DNA from: Chlamydoabsidia padenii
Lineage: Eukaryota; Mucoromycota; Mucoromycetes; Mucorales; Cunninghamellaceae
Reading direction: 5' to 3'
Assembly (NCBI GenBank): GCA_025330725.1
Contig: JAIWND010000007.1
Span: forward strand, 682,001-746,000
DNA length: 64,000 nucleotides
In this document: one piece after another, positions 22,588-34,290 of the stretch
How the letters are laid out: every line of letters begins with the position of its first letter
Numbering within the stretch: the stretch's first letter is position 1
Notes under the pieces: generated by a model
The model's database searches: none
What the model saw: the letters and a program-made list of their open reading frames with translations, nothing else
What the model was told of the DNA's origin: nothing
Program-made: the position numbers and the translations under genes

Positions 22588-23721
22588 CTAATCTAAGACA
22601 TCAAAAAAAGGACTATTCCAAAGAGTAGTTAAACCAAGGGAAAAGACGAGATTGTTATATTTGCTGGGCGGTTGATTGTTAATGGCGTTCATAGCTGCAC
22701 AATATTCTCCAATGTTACAAGGGATGATGATTTCGGAGGCACCTTGACTAACCAACTTGATATTAGCCATACCCATTATGTTCTGTAGACAATCGTATGT
22801 CTTTGACCACCCGTGACAAGTCCATGCTATCAATAGTGTTGATTACCTGGTGAAGAAGTCTCATTAAGCAAATATAGTCTTTACCTTGTCTAATTGTATT
22901 GTCAATCGCCGTATTCAACAAAGAGTGTCAAAAACGAAGCATTTAGTACACAACAAGAGATTATCATTTTCCTTTACCAGATTTTACTTGCCTTGATATA
23001 TTTCAGACCCTATTTGTGTGTCACTTCAAAGGAGACCCACCATGGTCGAGAGTAACTTGTAATTACCATAATCATCTCCAAAGGGAATACCATAGTATCA
23101 GTATTAGTATGATTCTGTACGTTTCTTGTTTCGAATAGCTGACATATGGGATCGGATAACTTGTTCTAATACTTCTAATCCATGGTCAATGATGTTATCA
23201 AAGAAGGCAAGCTGGACCTTGATCACTACAAAAAAACAAAGCAACTGGATACTATATCATATTATCATTCACTGGTGTTTTTCTTCTTCTTCTCCTTACC
23301 TTACTGTATTTCGTTTCACCACCGCTTGAGAAGCCACCAGAGCTATAATACATTACCTTGCGCGATTGTTTGTTGATATAAACCCAGTTAACAACGCTTA
23401 GACGAAAAGTATTGTTCAGTGGTGAGTCATTGTTGGTTTGCCAGGTTGAATTACAAGTACTTTATCTTTAATAAGGAGGTGCTAAAGTCAAAGGTGCAAA
23501 AAAGGATTCGTATTGGTCTGGTCATAGCAGTGCTTGGCTGGTTTGCTGAATATATTCGCTAAAGTAGGCTTCTTGAGTGGCATCTACATGATATAAAAGG
23601 TGACTAATTATTTAATGGAGAAGCAGCTATCGTTCTTACCTTTGGTCAAAGATGGGTGCAAAAGAGTATACGATTCGACAAGGATTGACATCGTTAATAG
23701 GCGTGTGTTATAACTAGTTAA
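22588..23721 (-). pseudogene. decayed multi-exon gene, unknown family
   Basis: On the minus strand a protein-like frame starts MSILVESYTLLHPSLTK (about 23690) and crosses an intron to DATQEAYFSEYIQQTSQALL. It then runs in the same frame through stops (TGA, TAA, TAA) into PDQYESFFAPLTLAP and NNTFRLSVVNWVYINKQSRK. After another intron come VQLAFFDNIIDHGLEVLEQV and, in a shifted frame, TMVFPLEMIMVITSYSRPWW. The last fragment (22588 to about 22830) includes SQGASEIIIPCNIGEYCAAM. Intron borders survive but stops and frameshifts break it. It is clearly a former protein gene. I cannot name the family. Confidence 0.55.
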
Positions 23722-23794
23722 AGAAGAGGTGCTAATCAGTAAAGTATGACATTCCAGTAGCATTCCTATGTTGAAGTCAAGTGGAATAATGTGG

Positions 23795-23829
<35 letters not shown>

Positions 23830-24636
23830 AAAGAAAGAAATGGAGGGAAATGTTTCAAAAGGAATCCCCTTTCAAAGGGCTAGATTTTCAAATTCCGACA
23901 ATTGCCCTGAGCCCACTTGACATGAAAAAAAGGCATGGATGGTTTGCCCCAAATTTAAACCGTATGGTGACTATACTAGCAGACCAATCAATCATCTCCT
24001 CTTGTTGTTTTCTTAATGGTGGTGAGATTAGATAGGTGTCGTATTCGTGACACAAAAAGGGCATGAATGATTCACCTCTGAGCAGGATGTTCAAAACCCG
24101 CTTTCATATCATCCATCTTTTAAGCATTGTTAGTAAGATGCCATCCAAATAGTAATCGCTACGAATAGATAAAACTGTATAAACTCTTTCTCTATACATG
24201 AAATAAAGACGCAACTTTGTCCTTCTTCTTTCTGCTGACTAAAAAGACTTTATTGTGCCTGACCCATATTTTCAAATTCCGCCGCATGAAACACTTCCCT
24301 TGGCCGTTCCTCTGACTAAAGAACAACACTTAAAAGATCTACCTATTGCATGTAACGATTTTAATAAGTGTATATAGAAAATATAGTGAATAAAAACAAA
24401 GGTAATAGTGAAAAAAAAAATACAATGAGACCAAATCATAGATGACATGTACCATAGGTCATGATCATTTTTGCTGTGATTACATAATCAAGATATTGCG
24501 TCAATATAATAAATGTTTACGAGTTTATCTTTATTATTATAAAATGATGGTATACTATCGAGTGAGCATAAACTATGACTATTGATAACCTACATGAGAT
24601 TCGTAGTAGAGGTGATGTAATTCCATATGATCCATT
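23722..24636. other. intergenic region with poly-A and CCGCC-type elements
   Basis: Contains a 33-A run at 23795-23827 and three element copies: 23883-23899 (GATTTTCAAATTCCGAC), 24089-24103 (GTTCAAAACCCGCTT) and 24268-24285 (ATTTTCAAATTCCGCCGC). No gene is recognised. Confidence 0.5.
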
Positions 24637-25402
24637 TCAGTCCGACCAAGGTTCACCGCCAATCAAGCTTGATTCGGTAGAGATTATACTGCTTGATATG
24701 GAAGGAGAATACGACAAGACACGATCGTCCTCGTACCCAGGTGTGTTGATGTCCATCAAAGAATCACATTGTTGTTCATCCGATGCTATACTGTCGCTGT
24801 CATCATCATCACCATCGGAATCCTTGTCTGTTTCATGCTGTATCAGTAGTTTCCGTGGTGTTGGTGTTGTCATTGATTTGGGCAAAGTCAGTCGAAATGG
24901 ATAGAATCTTCCCTATAGTTATAAAGTTGTTATGAGTATTTATTCATTATCCTATGCAGTCCATTGTTAGTAACTTGCTGGTAAAAGATGAATCCATTGG
25001 TCATTAAAGGCTTCCACTTCTTCACCTTCAAACTTTCCTTCTTCCGTCAGTTTCTTGGGTAGAATCGCATTGTCCAAAGTACACGGGTTTGAAGACAACT
25101 ATTGTCAAAGGGTAAGTGAGCAAGAGGAAGGGGTTAAGATTCCTGCCGTTATATATATATATGAATATGTTTACTTACAGCTTTGACAAAGCAGCGCTGG
25201 TCATTTAGTAGAGTGATTTGGACTAAATAAAAAAAGTGAGATAGGGAAAGAAAGCTTCTACATGTACCTTTTACTTTTTATTACCATGATGGCGGCTAAT
25301 ACGTTGGTCCTTTTTGTTTACTTGTAGTCTTCCAAGTATCAATGGAACTTCGGGTACTAGTTCGTAGGTTGTGTTGTTGGTGGCATTGAATACACTTCCC
25401 AT
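24637..25402 (-). CDS. FHA-domain protein, PNKP/APLF-like
   Basis: Four exons encode about 190 residues: an N-terminal FHA domain plus an acidic tail. FHA landmarks are LGRLQVNKKDQRISRHHVQI (G-R then S-R-x-H), SSNPCTLDN and WIHLLPGRFYPFRL, the arrangement of FHA domains in PNKP, aprataxin and APLF that bind phosphorylated XRCC-type scaffolds. The tail has DSDGDDDDSDSIAS, a casein-kinase-2-like acidic Ser stretch, and ends GGEPWSD. A role in DNA strand-break repair is inferred. The last intron (24913-24978) must start with GC (GCAAGT) for HLLP to join GRFYPFRL. Using GT one base away breaks the frame. Confidence 0.75.
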
Positions 25403-25732
25403 AAAGATAAAACGATCGAGCAGAAAGAAGACAAAGATTTCCCTCCCTCCCGCCTTTTTCTTTTTGATTGTATCGATTTTAAAGCGCCGAATGAAATGCA
25501 CAGTCAAAAGAAAGAAAAAAGGAACGACTGGAATTTTTTCCTTTCTCTTTTTACCATCACTCTTCCACTCCCCTTTCAACATTGTGTTTATATGCTGTGA
25601 ACTTGTTTATATACTATCCCTTTATATTCCTACTACCTTTACTCTTTAATTCCTTTTATATATTATCATCACCCTCTATTTATTCGCCCTTGCATCCTCT
25701 TTAGTAACCAACAAACAAAACAAAAACTCAAG
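25403..25732. promoter_or_regulatory. bidirectional promoter (FHA protein / ceramide glucosyltransferase)
   Basis: The 330-bp divergent spacer includes ATTTTAAAGCGCCGA at 25476-25490, about 75 bp from the FHA gene start. Pyrimidine-rich leader DNA runs toward the glucosyltransferase ATG. No TATA box stands out. Confidence 0.45.
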
Positions 25733-27171
25733 ATGACTTTCCGATTCGACAACGCCTTGGCTTACCTGTTTATAACTTGGTATATCTTTATGGTTGGCCT
25801 TAGTATACTTGGACAATGTGTTGCGTAAGTAGAGGACATTTTAAGGAGGGGGAAGATATTGACGGTCAGATAGAAAAAGGGAAACGCGAATACATCAAGT
25901 AACATGCTCACCATTACCTCCTTATAGACAACTAAGATACAACAAGAAGCCCAAACCAAAGTCTTCCAGACTTCCAACGACTCTTGCACCAGGGGTTTCT
26001 ATCTTGAGACCATTAAAAGGTTTGGATCTTGAATTGGAAGCCAATCTTCGGTCCTCCTTTCAGCAAAACTATCCAAAGTTTGAATTGCTATTCTCGGTGG
26101 CCTCTGCAGACGATCCCTCCATTCCAATTGTGCAACGTCTGATGAGGGAATACTCCAAAGTGGATAGCCGTTTAATTATTGGTAAAGTAGCTAATAACAA
26201 TAGGGCGGAGAAATATGAAATTGAATGAACTAAAAATCTCTATAGGTGAACAAATAGTAGGCATCAATCCCAAGATCAACAATATGGTATCCTCTTATGA
26301 CAGCGCAAAGTATGACATTATCTGGATTCTTGATTCCAATGTTCATGTGGATGAAGACACTTTGGGGCGATCCGTGGACGAACTGGAAAAACCGGGAATT
26401 GGACTGGTCCACCATCTTCCCATGGCGACACAACCTTCTAGCTATGCGGCTCAAGTTGAACAAGTCTTTTTAAATACGAATCATGCCAAGATGTACCTTG
26501 CTATCAACACGGTGGGAATAGCGTCGTGCGTGATGGGCAAATCTAATCTCTATCGTCGATCTGATCTGGATAAGGTAGGTGGACTGGCAGCATTTGGCAA
26601 ATACATGGCAGAGGACAATATTGTGGGCGAAGCATTGTGGGCACAAGGACTGCGTCATGCCATGTCGGCGGATATGGCTTGTCAAGTACTGGGCAAGATC
26701 ACACCAAGGGAATACTGTGGACGACGAGCAAGATGGGTACGATTACGAAAATACATTGTGACCGCAGCGACATTGACGGAACCTTTTACCGAATCGATTG
26801 TATGTGGATTGATGGGATCATGGGCGGCACATCATCTCTGGTCAACCACTGTACCTTCCATGACATACTTTTTTGTCATCCATTGGATGGCTTGGTGTTT
26901 GAATGATTATTGGTTGTATCGCACCCTCTTGGACGCTTCTTCTTCACCTTCGTCATCTGCTGCTGCTTCTGCTACTGCTGCTACCCCTGGTAGTGGGAAC
27001 TATCGATCAAAGAAGCAACCATCTTACTATTGGCCTGATTTTATGCGGGCTTGGCTTGCTCGGGAAATATTGGCTTTACCTCTTTACATTTATGCTATGG
27101 TGGGGACTGAAATCTCTTGGCGACATCAAAGGTATCGATGCTTATCGGATGGAACTGCAGTGGCCATATAG
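25733..27171 (+). CDS. Ceramide glucosyltransferase (GT21)
   Basis: Transfers glucose from UDP-glucose to ceramide, making glucosylceramide in the Golgi/ER membrane. Three exons encode about 400 residues. An N-terminal membrane helix (LAYLFITWYIFMVGLSIL) precedes the catalytic motifs of GT21: SILRPLKGLD, SADDPSIP, WILDSNVHV (D-x-N-x), MAEDN, and RRARWVR of the (Q/R)xxRW type. C-terminal hydrophobic segments (YFFVIHWMAWCLNDYWL, ILALPLYIYAMVG) surround a Ser/Ala-rich insert of about 30 residues that is probably species-specific. The Met at 25733 gives the N-terminal anchor. LCB1 at 61.8 kb acts at the entry of the same sphingolipid pathway. Confidence 0.92.
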
Positions 27172-27434
27172 TTTAGTTGAATAGTATGGCGGGTTAATGC
27201 TTATATATATACATATACATACATACTTTATAGTTATAGGTTACTCTCATCTACTCATTGTTTAATTAAATAAAAGATTTACATATACATCCAATTATAT
27301 AATACAGTAACAAAATACATGTTGGGTTGGGGTTGGGTTTTTTTAAAAATAAAAATAAAAATTGGATGGTTTATTGAAACAAAATAATTATTTTAGCAAA
27401 AGCAGATTACACTATGGAGAAAGATCCAGGCTTT

Positions 27435-28024
27435 TTATTCAGGTTGGAATTGAGCAACCAGGTGGACTTCACCATGGGATGTCAAACCTGCCAAGAAAAA
27501 AAGACTGTCAGTGATGTCCCCATTCTGATTCATGCAGCCTCTTTATTACTTACCAAGCTTAGCGGGCAATTTGACCCAGGTATCGATGATTTGGCCTTCA
27601 TAAGCGGGGCTCACATCAAGTTTACCTTCACCAATCTTGTCAGAGCCAACCAAATCCTTGTCATTGACTCGAATCTTGAGCTTATGTTCAGAGCTTCCTT
27701 CACTAGAAAGGGAAAAAAAAGAGCGGGGTTTCAACATGCCGGCTTTGTCAGTGTAACTTAAACTTACGCAATGTTAAAAGTGAAGCTTTCATTCCAAGTA
27801 GGGTTGTTGGATGACTTGACTTCTTGAGTTCTTTGTCTGTATTTGTCTTCAAAGTATATTTCACTAATATGATGGGAACAATGGTGAGTGGGAAATAAGA
27901 ACAGGGGATTATTGATTACTTACACATAAGGATCATTTTTCATAAGGTCTTCCTTGTGCAAGTTGCGGGCTTCAACCACGGTGACGGTAAGAGTACCAGC
28001 AGGAGCAGAGTGAGATGAAAGCAT
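27435..28024 (-). CDS. Small single C2-domain protein
   Basis: Four exons give about 125 residues that are almost entirely one C2 domain: GTLTVTVVEARNLHKEDLMK, NDPYVEIYFEDKYRQRT, NNPTWNESFTFNI, RVNDKDLVGSDKIGEG. Asp residues at the calcium-loop positions (ED, NDPY, NDKD, SDK) are kept, so calcium-dependent phospholipid binding is plausible. It ends QFQPE. No membrane segment or partner domain is present. It resembles stand-alone C2 proteins of fungi and plants. The 5' leader upstream of the Met at 28024 stays open but encodes a non-conserved hydrophobic run. Confidence 0.85.
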
Positions 28025-30044
28025 ATTGATTAAAAAAGTTGTTACAATGAAGAGAATGATGGGAAAAAGTGTCAAGCCCAAAAAAAAGACAGTTTTATAT
28101 TCGGTGGCTAGTGTCAAGTGACCATAGCCTTGCAAGAAGGTGCCATCATCGTTATGATTTGTTTGTTGTACTTTGTAAACCAGCTCGATTCCTACTTTTT
28201 TTTTAGTGAAACGCTTTTTTTGACGAAATTCATGCAAGGTCTTCGGAAATTGAAATGCCGCTACGATCCAAAAATAGATTCTCCGTGGGTGTCTAGATGA
28301 TCAATGTAGTATGTTTTTATGAATCATGCTTTGAGAACTTGATATTGCCATTCATAGGTATAGCATGAAAAGAAGGGAAGGGGATTTACTAGGTATTACT
28401 ATATGAAACATAATACAATCGGGAGTGTATACGCATTCTTGTACGGATTGAATATAAATACGCCAAACAAAGATTTACTCTATCTATTTGAAAAGGCGGA
28501 TGCAAACAGCACTCGATGTGTTTTGTTTCATGAGCACACTGGAAGTGTGTGAAGATGAAGGGCATTTGAAATTTGACGACGTTATCCTGTTGCATGTGCA
28601 AATTTTATCCATAATTGACGTAAATATCTGCAAACAATGATATAGTTTTTAATAGTTCAACTCACTTTCTCACGGTCAAGCCCCATCCAAAGTCGCCGAA
28701 ACGGTACCCTTTTCTGTCGGCGCTTGAACATTACCCTGCATGAATTTCTTTTCTTGTTACTTACATGGTTTCTTATAGTTTTAGGGTTTATGTTCTTGTA
28801 AAGGTAATCATTTTAACACAATAAGTATTTCCACCTTTATATATATATATATTGATAGTATACGAATTGTATACGATATGCCCCCATTATGACCAGTGCA
28901 TCCTATACCAATAGTTTTTAATTACATGACCATTTACTGTATATTTATAACTGCCAAGTCATCACATATTTTATTAATTAACCAAACAATAAAAAAAAAA
29001 AAAATACAGGCTACAACCAAGTTGATCTTAATATACTAAACTAGGAGTTCATAATGGGAGGGGGGAGGGTAATGTTGTCAGTTGTCTTTAGTCACCCGCC
29101 AGCCAATGATCGTCAATTGTTGTGGAAAACAAGTTACAAGATGAATGTCGGGGCAAACGATAAGATAAATCGTCCATCTATTTGTGTGGGTGAGTATAGT
29201 CGATTCCGCATTGGTGTTGCCGATCCTGTCCCTGAAAAGTTATCGCACACACTAACAATTCAGAGTCGTGAAAGTGGGAGGGATCTAAAGATGTAGATTT
29301 GTTAGTAAAAGTGAATTGATGCCTAATACATTACATGGGGTTACTTCTTACCTGAGGATCATCAGACCATACACTAAGCTCGAGCCATTTAATCTACCCA
29401 TCCTTTTCCATACAATGTAAAAAAAGAGAGAGAAGATTTATAAACCTGTCGAGTGATAATTAGTACCATTCATTTCAGTAGCCCAAACTACATACCAACC
29501 CATGCTACCTTTGTTATCAAACTGAGGAGTAAAACAGCAGAGAGTGATAGATTCCAATAGTATTTTCCAAGTGTCCACGTATCGATACCAAAGCTAACAA
29601 ATGCTAATTCATTACCATAATTAAGGCTATCCTTTGAGGGAGCTTGAAGTTATACTGGCCAATGGAGTCAACGAGGTAAAAGTCTTGCTTGCGGAGCGGA
29701 GGAAAAAGAGGAAGAGAATGGACCCAACTTTCCCCCCCCTCCAAGACCAGACGGAATTTCAAATTCCGCCGACCCTTCCTGTTGATGTTTAGGCATTTAT
29801 AGACTATTCGCATACTGATCAGCCATACCAGCTACCATATATAATTGATGATACTATCAAACATATGTCAAGTCGATATCTGAAGTATTTGAGACTGACA
29901 GCGCTTAAAATCAAAAAAGCGGCATTGGCCGGAAAGCTGGAGATTGCCGGGATATGAAATTCAGTAGCACAGAAATTCAAGTTTGAAAGTCGACAGCGTT
30001 CCCCTCTTTCTTCTCTTTCTTTTAATCCTCCCACCATCCTTCAA
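28025..30044. other. gene-poor interval with a decayed membrane-protein-like fragment (about 29040-29640, -)
   Basis: No intact gene in 2 kb. Minus-strand pieces at 29640-29530 read YGNELAFVSFGIDTWTLGKY followed by a hydrophobic run and a stop. Others near 29420-29360 read GRLNGSSLVYGLMILR, with an apparent GTAAGA donor just after. These look like relics of a membrane-protein gene whose family I cannot name. CCGCC-type sites occur at 28248-28263, 28485-28501 and 29753-29773. The last is palindromic (GGAATTTCAAATTCC) and about 275 bp upstream of the next gene. Confidence 0.35.
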
Positions 30045-32010
30045 ATGCAACGTACAGTCAAGAAAAGGAAAAGACAGTGTGAAACTTGTATACAGTAAGT
30101 TGATTTAGCTAAACCACTGAATAGATACTAATATTTTGTTCCTCAACCCTCTTCTCCTCCTCCCCCCCCTTTTTTTTAGATGTCGGTCGTCTAGAAAACA
30201 ATGTGACAAGGGCAATCCTTGTCGCCAGTGTGCGGAAAACAATCGGAAATGTCTTTATGCCAAGGAATTCCCATACAGCAATCTCTCACAAGAGCAACAG
30301 GCGGTGATTCTGGAACAACTTCTTTTTGACACCAAGCACAAGTATACTCAACTCAAGATGCACTTTAAGCAGTCTGACTTTGCGACAACAAACAACAACA
30401 AACAACAACATACTCGGTTGGATGGTGATGTCTATGATTGGATACGACAACAGATAACGACCAATAACAGTTTCACCTCAAATTGGCCCATATCCCGACA
30501 CCAAGGCGCTTTTCAACGACAACCCAAACGAATGACTCTTTTTCACGACTTGAATAAGACGATGACTGCCCCCATGGTATCTGCACCAAGCGAACTGGAT
30601 ATTGATATTGCACGATCGATGGTATCTATACAAGAAGTGGATATCTTGATCGCCATGTACAACGAATGCTACACCTTCTCATCACTTCCGGATTTTATCA
30701 CTCCACATCTCGACGAAAACAATGACTATGATCTACTTGTCAGCTCAGTGATGACTCTTATGTGCACTCACGCTGTCCAATGGCATGCCATGAAGATAGA
30801 CAATCATCAATACCTCTCTGCCACCTTTTATCACTACACCAGGGCTTTATTGACAGCACGTATGGCGACACTTGGCCAACAATCCGATACAATGTGTCTT
30901 CACACCGCTTACAACCTCATGCTCTATGAAACTGAAAACGGGTACCTGGAAGAAGCAACACATACTCGACAAGCCATGGCAGTCATGATCACATCACTTG
31001 ACCAACAATACACCTCCATGTCGGTATGGCAACAAAGCGTCCTTCGACATTTATTTTGGGCTATTTATACGTCTGATGCATCAAGGCACGATCTTCAACT
31101 ACCTGATCATATTGTCGATGGCTCGTATATGCTACCGGATAAACAACGACCTTCGGATCAGCCGGCTCAACCTGTAGATCGACTCAAGGAGGAATATATT
31201 TATTACAGGTGTTTACTTGCTGGCATCATTCGTCGTATTGATACGGTTTGCTATAATAACAAGACGGACATCCCGGTGCCTGGTCAAGATGTCAAGGATC
31301 TCGAAAGTCAATTGTGGGATTTATATCATGCTTTACCTAAATGGATGGTGGGTGGAAAACCGTTGGCATCAATTCAATTGACAGAGTATGATGGATACTA
31401 TCAGCAACAACAACATCAACAGCATTCGACTAGACCTAGCGCGGATCCTTGTATACATAGCCGTAGTCACCCTGCTTGCCAAGAGACTCTCGATCAAGTA
31501 TGGATGCGACGATTACGATATCAGTTTTTGATAGAATGGCACAGCACCTTTTTATACCTGTACCAGATCTTCTTGCAACCCACCAACACAGATCTTACCC
31601 AACAACTGGTCCTGACACGGTGTTTCGAACATGGTAAATGTATGGTGGATATCCTGGCACAATGGGTGGATGACGATTCGAACTATATTGGCTGTTACTG
31701 TTTACCTGTCCTTCGTCCATTGATGCTAGTCTCCCACATTCATCGGTCTCTTCTTTTGGTGTCTCAGGAAGGTATTCGAAATACAAGCTATGCGATCCTA
31801 CTCAAGCTTTCCTCGGTGATTCGGCGATCTTATCTGTATCCACTTTACAAGGACAAGGTTTTCAATTGGGAGGGTGATATTGATCAAAATCAACTGAACC
31901 TGGCGCCTTATTCTCAAAATGGTAATGGTGGTGGTGTCTTTCGGGGCGGTGGCATTGATACTCCTGGTAATAATAATAACCTTGGTGTTTATACGACTAC
32001 AACCTCTTAG
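30045..32010 (+). CDS. Zn(II)2Cys6 fungal transcription factor
   Basis: Two exons encode about 626 residues. The binuclear zinc cluster is split by the intron and lies at residues 15-45: C-IQ-C-RSSRKQ-C-DKGNP-C-RQ-C-AENNRK-C, the C-x2-C-x6-C-x5-C-x2-C-x6-C pattern, with one extra Cys three residues before it. A basic stretch (KKRKR) precedes the cluster. The middle (about residues 170-420) is Gln-poor and helical, with ALLTARMATLG, VWQQSVLRHLFWAIYTSDAS and LPDHIVDGSYML, as in the fungal-specific regulatory domain. The C-terminus is Gly/Asn/Thr-rich. The target pathway cannot be read from the sequence. Confidence 0.88.
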
Positions 32011-32483
32011 ATAGATATATTCCCCCCGCCCCCCTTTTTTTTTAAATTTATATACCCTACATTAGTTTTTTATAATGATGATGATAGAATAAAAAAAACC
32101 TTGTTACAATATTCTTCGTGGTGATTGGGGTCTTACTTGATTTGAACACTATGTATGCGGTTATCTTTTGCATGAATCATGATTGCTTTGTATGACTGGT
32201 TGGCTATGAATAGGATTGGGTATGGTGTTTGTGGTGAAGTGAATTGTGGGATATGGTGTGTTATGACTTGACAGTACTGGACTGATTATGATGGTGAACT
32301 AAAAACTAGGAACCTTCCCAAAAAAAAAAAGGCTGTGCTTAAAAGAATGTGCCAAGGGAAATATTTTAAACACCGCCCTTTGCGTCGATTCGCTGGAACA
32401 TTAATTGGGAAAATTCACCGTTTTTCTTTCTTTCTTTTTCTTTTTATTAATTCATCTGCGTTTTATTAAAGACTAAACCCACC
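32011..32483. promoter_or_regulatory. upstream region of the Cue5-like gene
   Basis: Between tandem genes. ATTTTAAACACCGCCC at 32363-32378 lies about 105 bp upstream of the CUE-gene ATG, and AAAATTCACCG follows near 32410. Polyadenylation of the upstream gene is probably at the AATAAAAAAA near 32087. No gene is seen. Confidence 0.45.
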
Positions 32484-34099
32484 ATGGATAACAATACTAC
32501 TACTAACACAACCACTAATAACAATGCACCTGCTACTGATGCTCCTCTACAAGACACCGCCCCAGACAACCTGACTCATTCAACCTCACCTCAACAACAA
32601 CAACAACAAACCTCACCAGAAGTGACCATGTTGAAGGAAGCCTTCCCTGGTACAGACATTGATGTGATTGAAGCCATCCTCGACAGTCATCAAGGTGATG
32701 TGGAACGATCCTTCGAAGACTTGCTACGAGTGTCTGATCCCAATTATCGACCTGAACCGCAATCCTCTCAGGACGACGATGCACCTATTATGCCACCTCG
32801 ACCCACTCAACAACAAGTATCACCTGAAGAACAATTGCGTATGGATGAAGAATATGCGAAACAGCTGGCTTTGGAAGATGAACGTCAACGAGTGCGTCAA
32901 CATCGTAAGTGATGGGATAAAGGGTATTTGGTATGATGAACTCATTGAGACTGGTTATACATAGAATCAAGGCAACAACAACAAGGTCAACAACAATCTG
33001 GTGAAGGACCCATGGATGAATTCATCAAGGACATACAGGGTAACTAACTACCAAGGGTAGGAAAGGACATTAATCAACTCTTTTATGTATAGAGGAATTA
33101 CCTATCATCAAGGAAAAAATGATTGAAGCTGGAAATGGTAAGCGGAGAGAGGAAGTTATCTGGGCATACTAAAATAAGTGATACTAACAATACCTTGTGA
33201 TGATAGCTGCCAAGAAAAAAGTGATGGATTGGTACAATCAAGTCAAGACGAACCGGATGAATAACAATGATCAAGGATTCAACAATAATAACAACTTTGG
33301 TACAGGATCATCCATGCCAACATCAAATGCTCAATACCGTGGCCTACCCAGCGACCGTGATGATGATTATTTACTCTCGGGTGATATGAGTGCACTTCAT
33401 TTATCAGATCATGATGTGTATGCTCAAACCAAAGCACCTGCCAAGAACTATTATGATTACCAAGGATCAGACTTTGATACAAATGAAACGACCATTCATA
33501 TCAATAACAATCATTCTTCTCAAAAAGAAGCCCAGATCTTGGCAGATGAAGAATTCGCACGACAATTGGCTCAAGATGATGAAATGTGGCGACAACAACA
33601 ACAACAGCAACAACAAGATACTTCACTTACTATGCCCCCTAGAGATGCGCCTATAGTCAATAAACAACAATCTCCTCGAGTCATTGTGTCTCCTCGATCA
33701 CCTTTAGAAGAATATGATGAACAGGATAACAAAGGTAATATGGAGAAAAATACGGAAGAGGAGGATGAATCACTCACCCTTTTTCTTTGGTAACAAAAAT
33801 AGAAAATGTCCCTTTGAATGCTTATAGTCGATCCGATTCCGGGAAATCGGATATCAAGAAGGAAGATGACAATAATGCTCGTTCCTACGTAATTGGTGAT
33901 TACGACGATTCTGATGATGGTCTGGTTGATTTGGAAGACGATGATGAAGAAGGTATGTCTTAGTTGTATAGTGGTTGGTCAAGATACTAAAAGATTACTT
34001 TTTTTTTTTGTTTTTTGTTTTTGGCGTGTAGATGTCCACAAGGCTACTCTTAAACCTGACGAAAAGAGTCCCACCTCACCCAAACCCGCCCACCAGTGA
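32484..34099 (+). CDS. CUE5: CUE-domain ubiquitin-binding protein (Cue5-like)
   Basis: Likely ubiquitin-binding adaptor related to yeast Cue5, which links ubiquitinated aggregates to autophagy. Six exons. After an Asn/Thr/Gln-rich start, the CUE domain spans about residues 44-85 (VTMLKEAFPGTDIDVIEAIL; then VERSFEDLL) with the conserved FP and LL. Two similar acidic helices, DEEYAKQLALEDE and DEEFARQLAQDDE, resemble the repeated motif of Cue5 proteins. The C-terminal part is acidic (YDDSDDGLVDLEDDDEE) with Pro/Ser stretches. I see no unambiguous Atg8-interacting motif. Convergent with the DUF4203-like gene. Confidence 0.82.
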
Positions 34100-34290
34100 T
34101 AAATTTATATTCTATACTTTACCCATTTAAATAACCCCTGTTTTATAAATAAAGAAATGATGATTGTTATTGTATGATCATATTAAAAAAAAGGATTGTT
34201 TGTTAAAGCATGATTTTATTGGTTGTTTGTTATAATATATAAAATAAATAGGTATATGTAAAGTAATATGGTATATAAAGAGCCGCCCTA

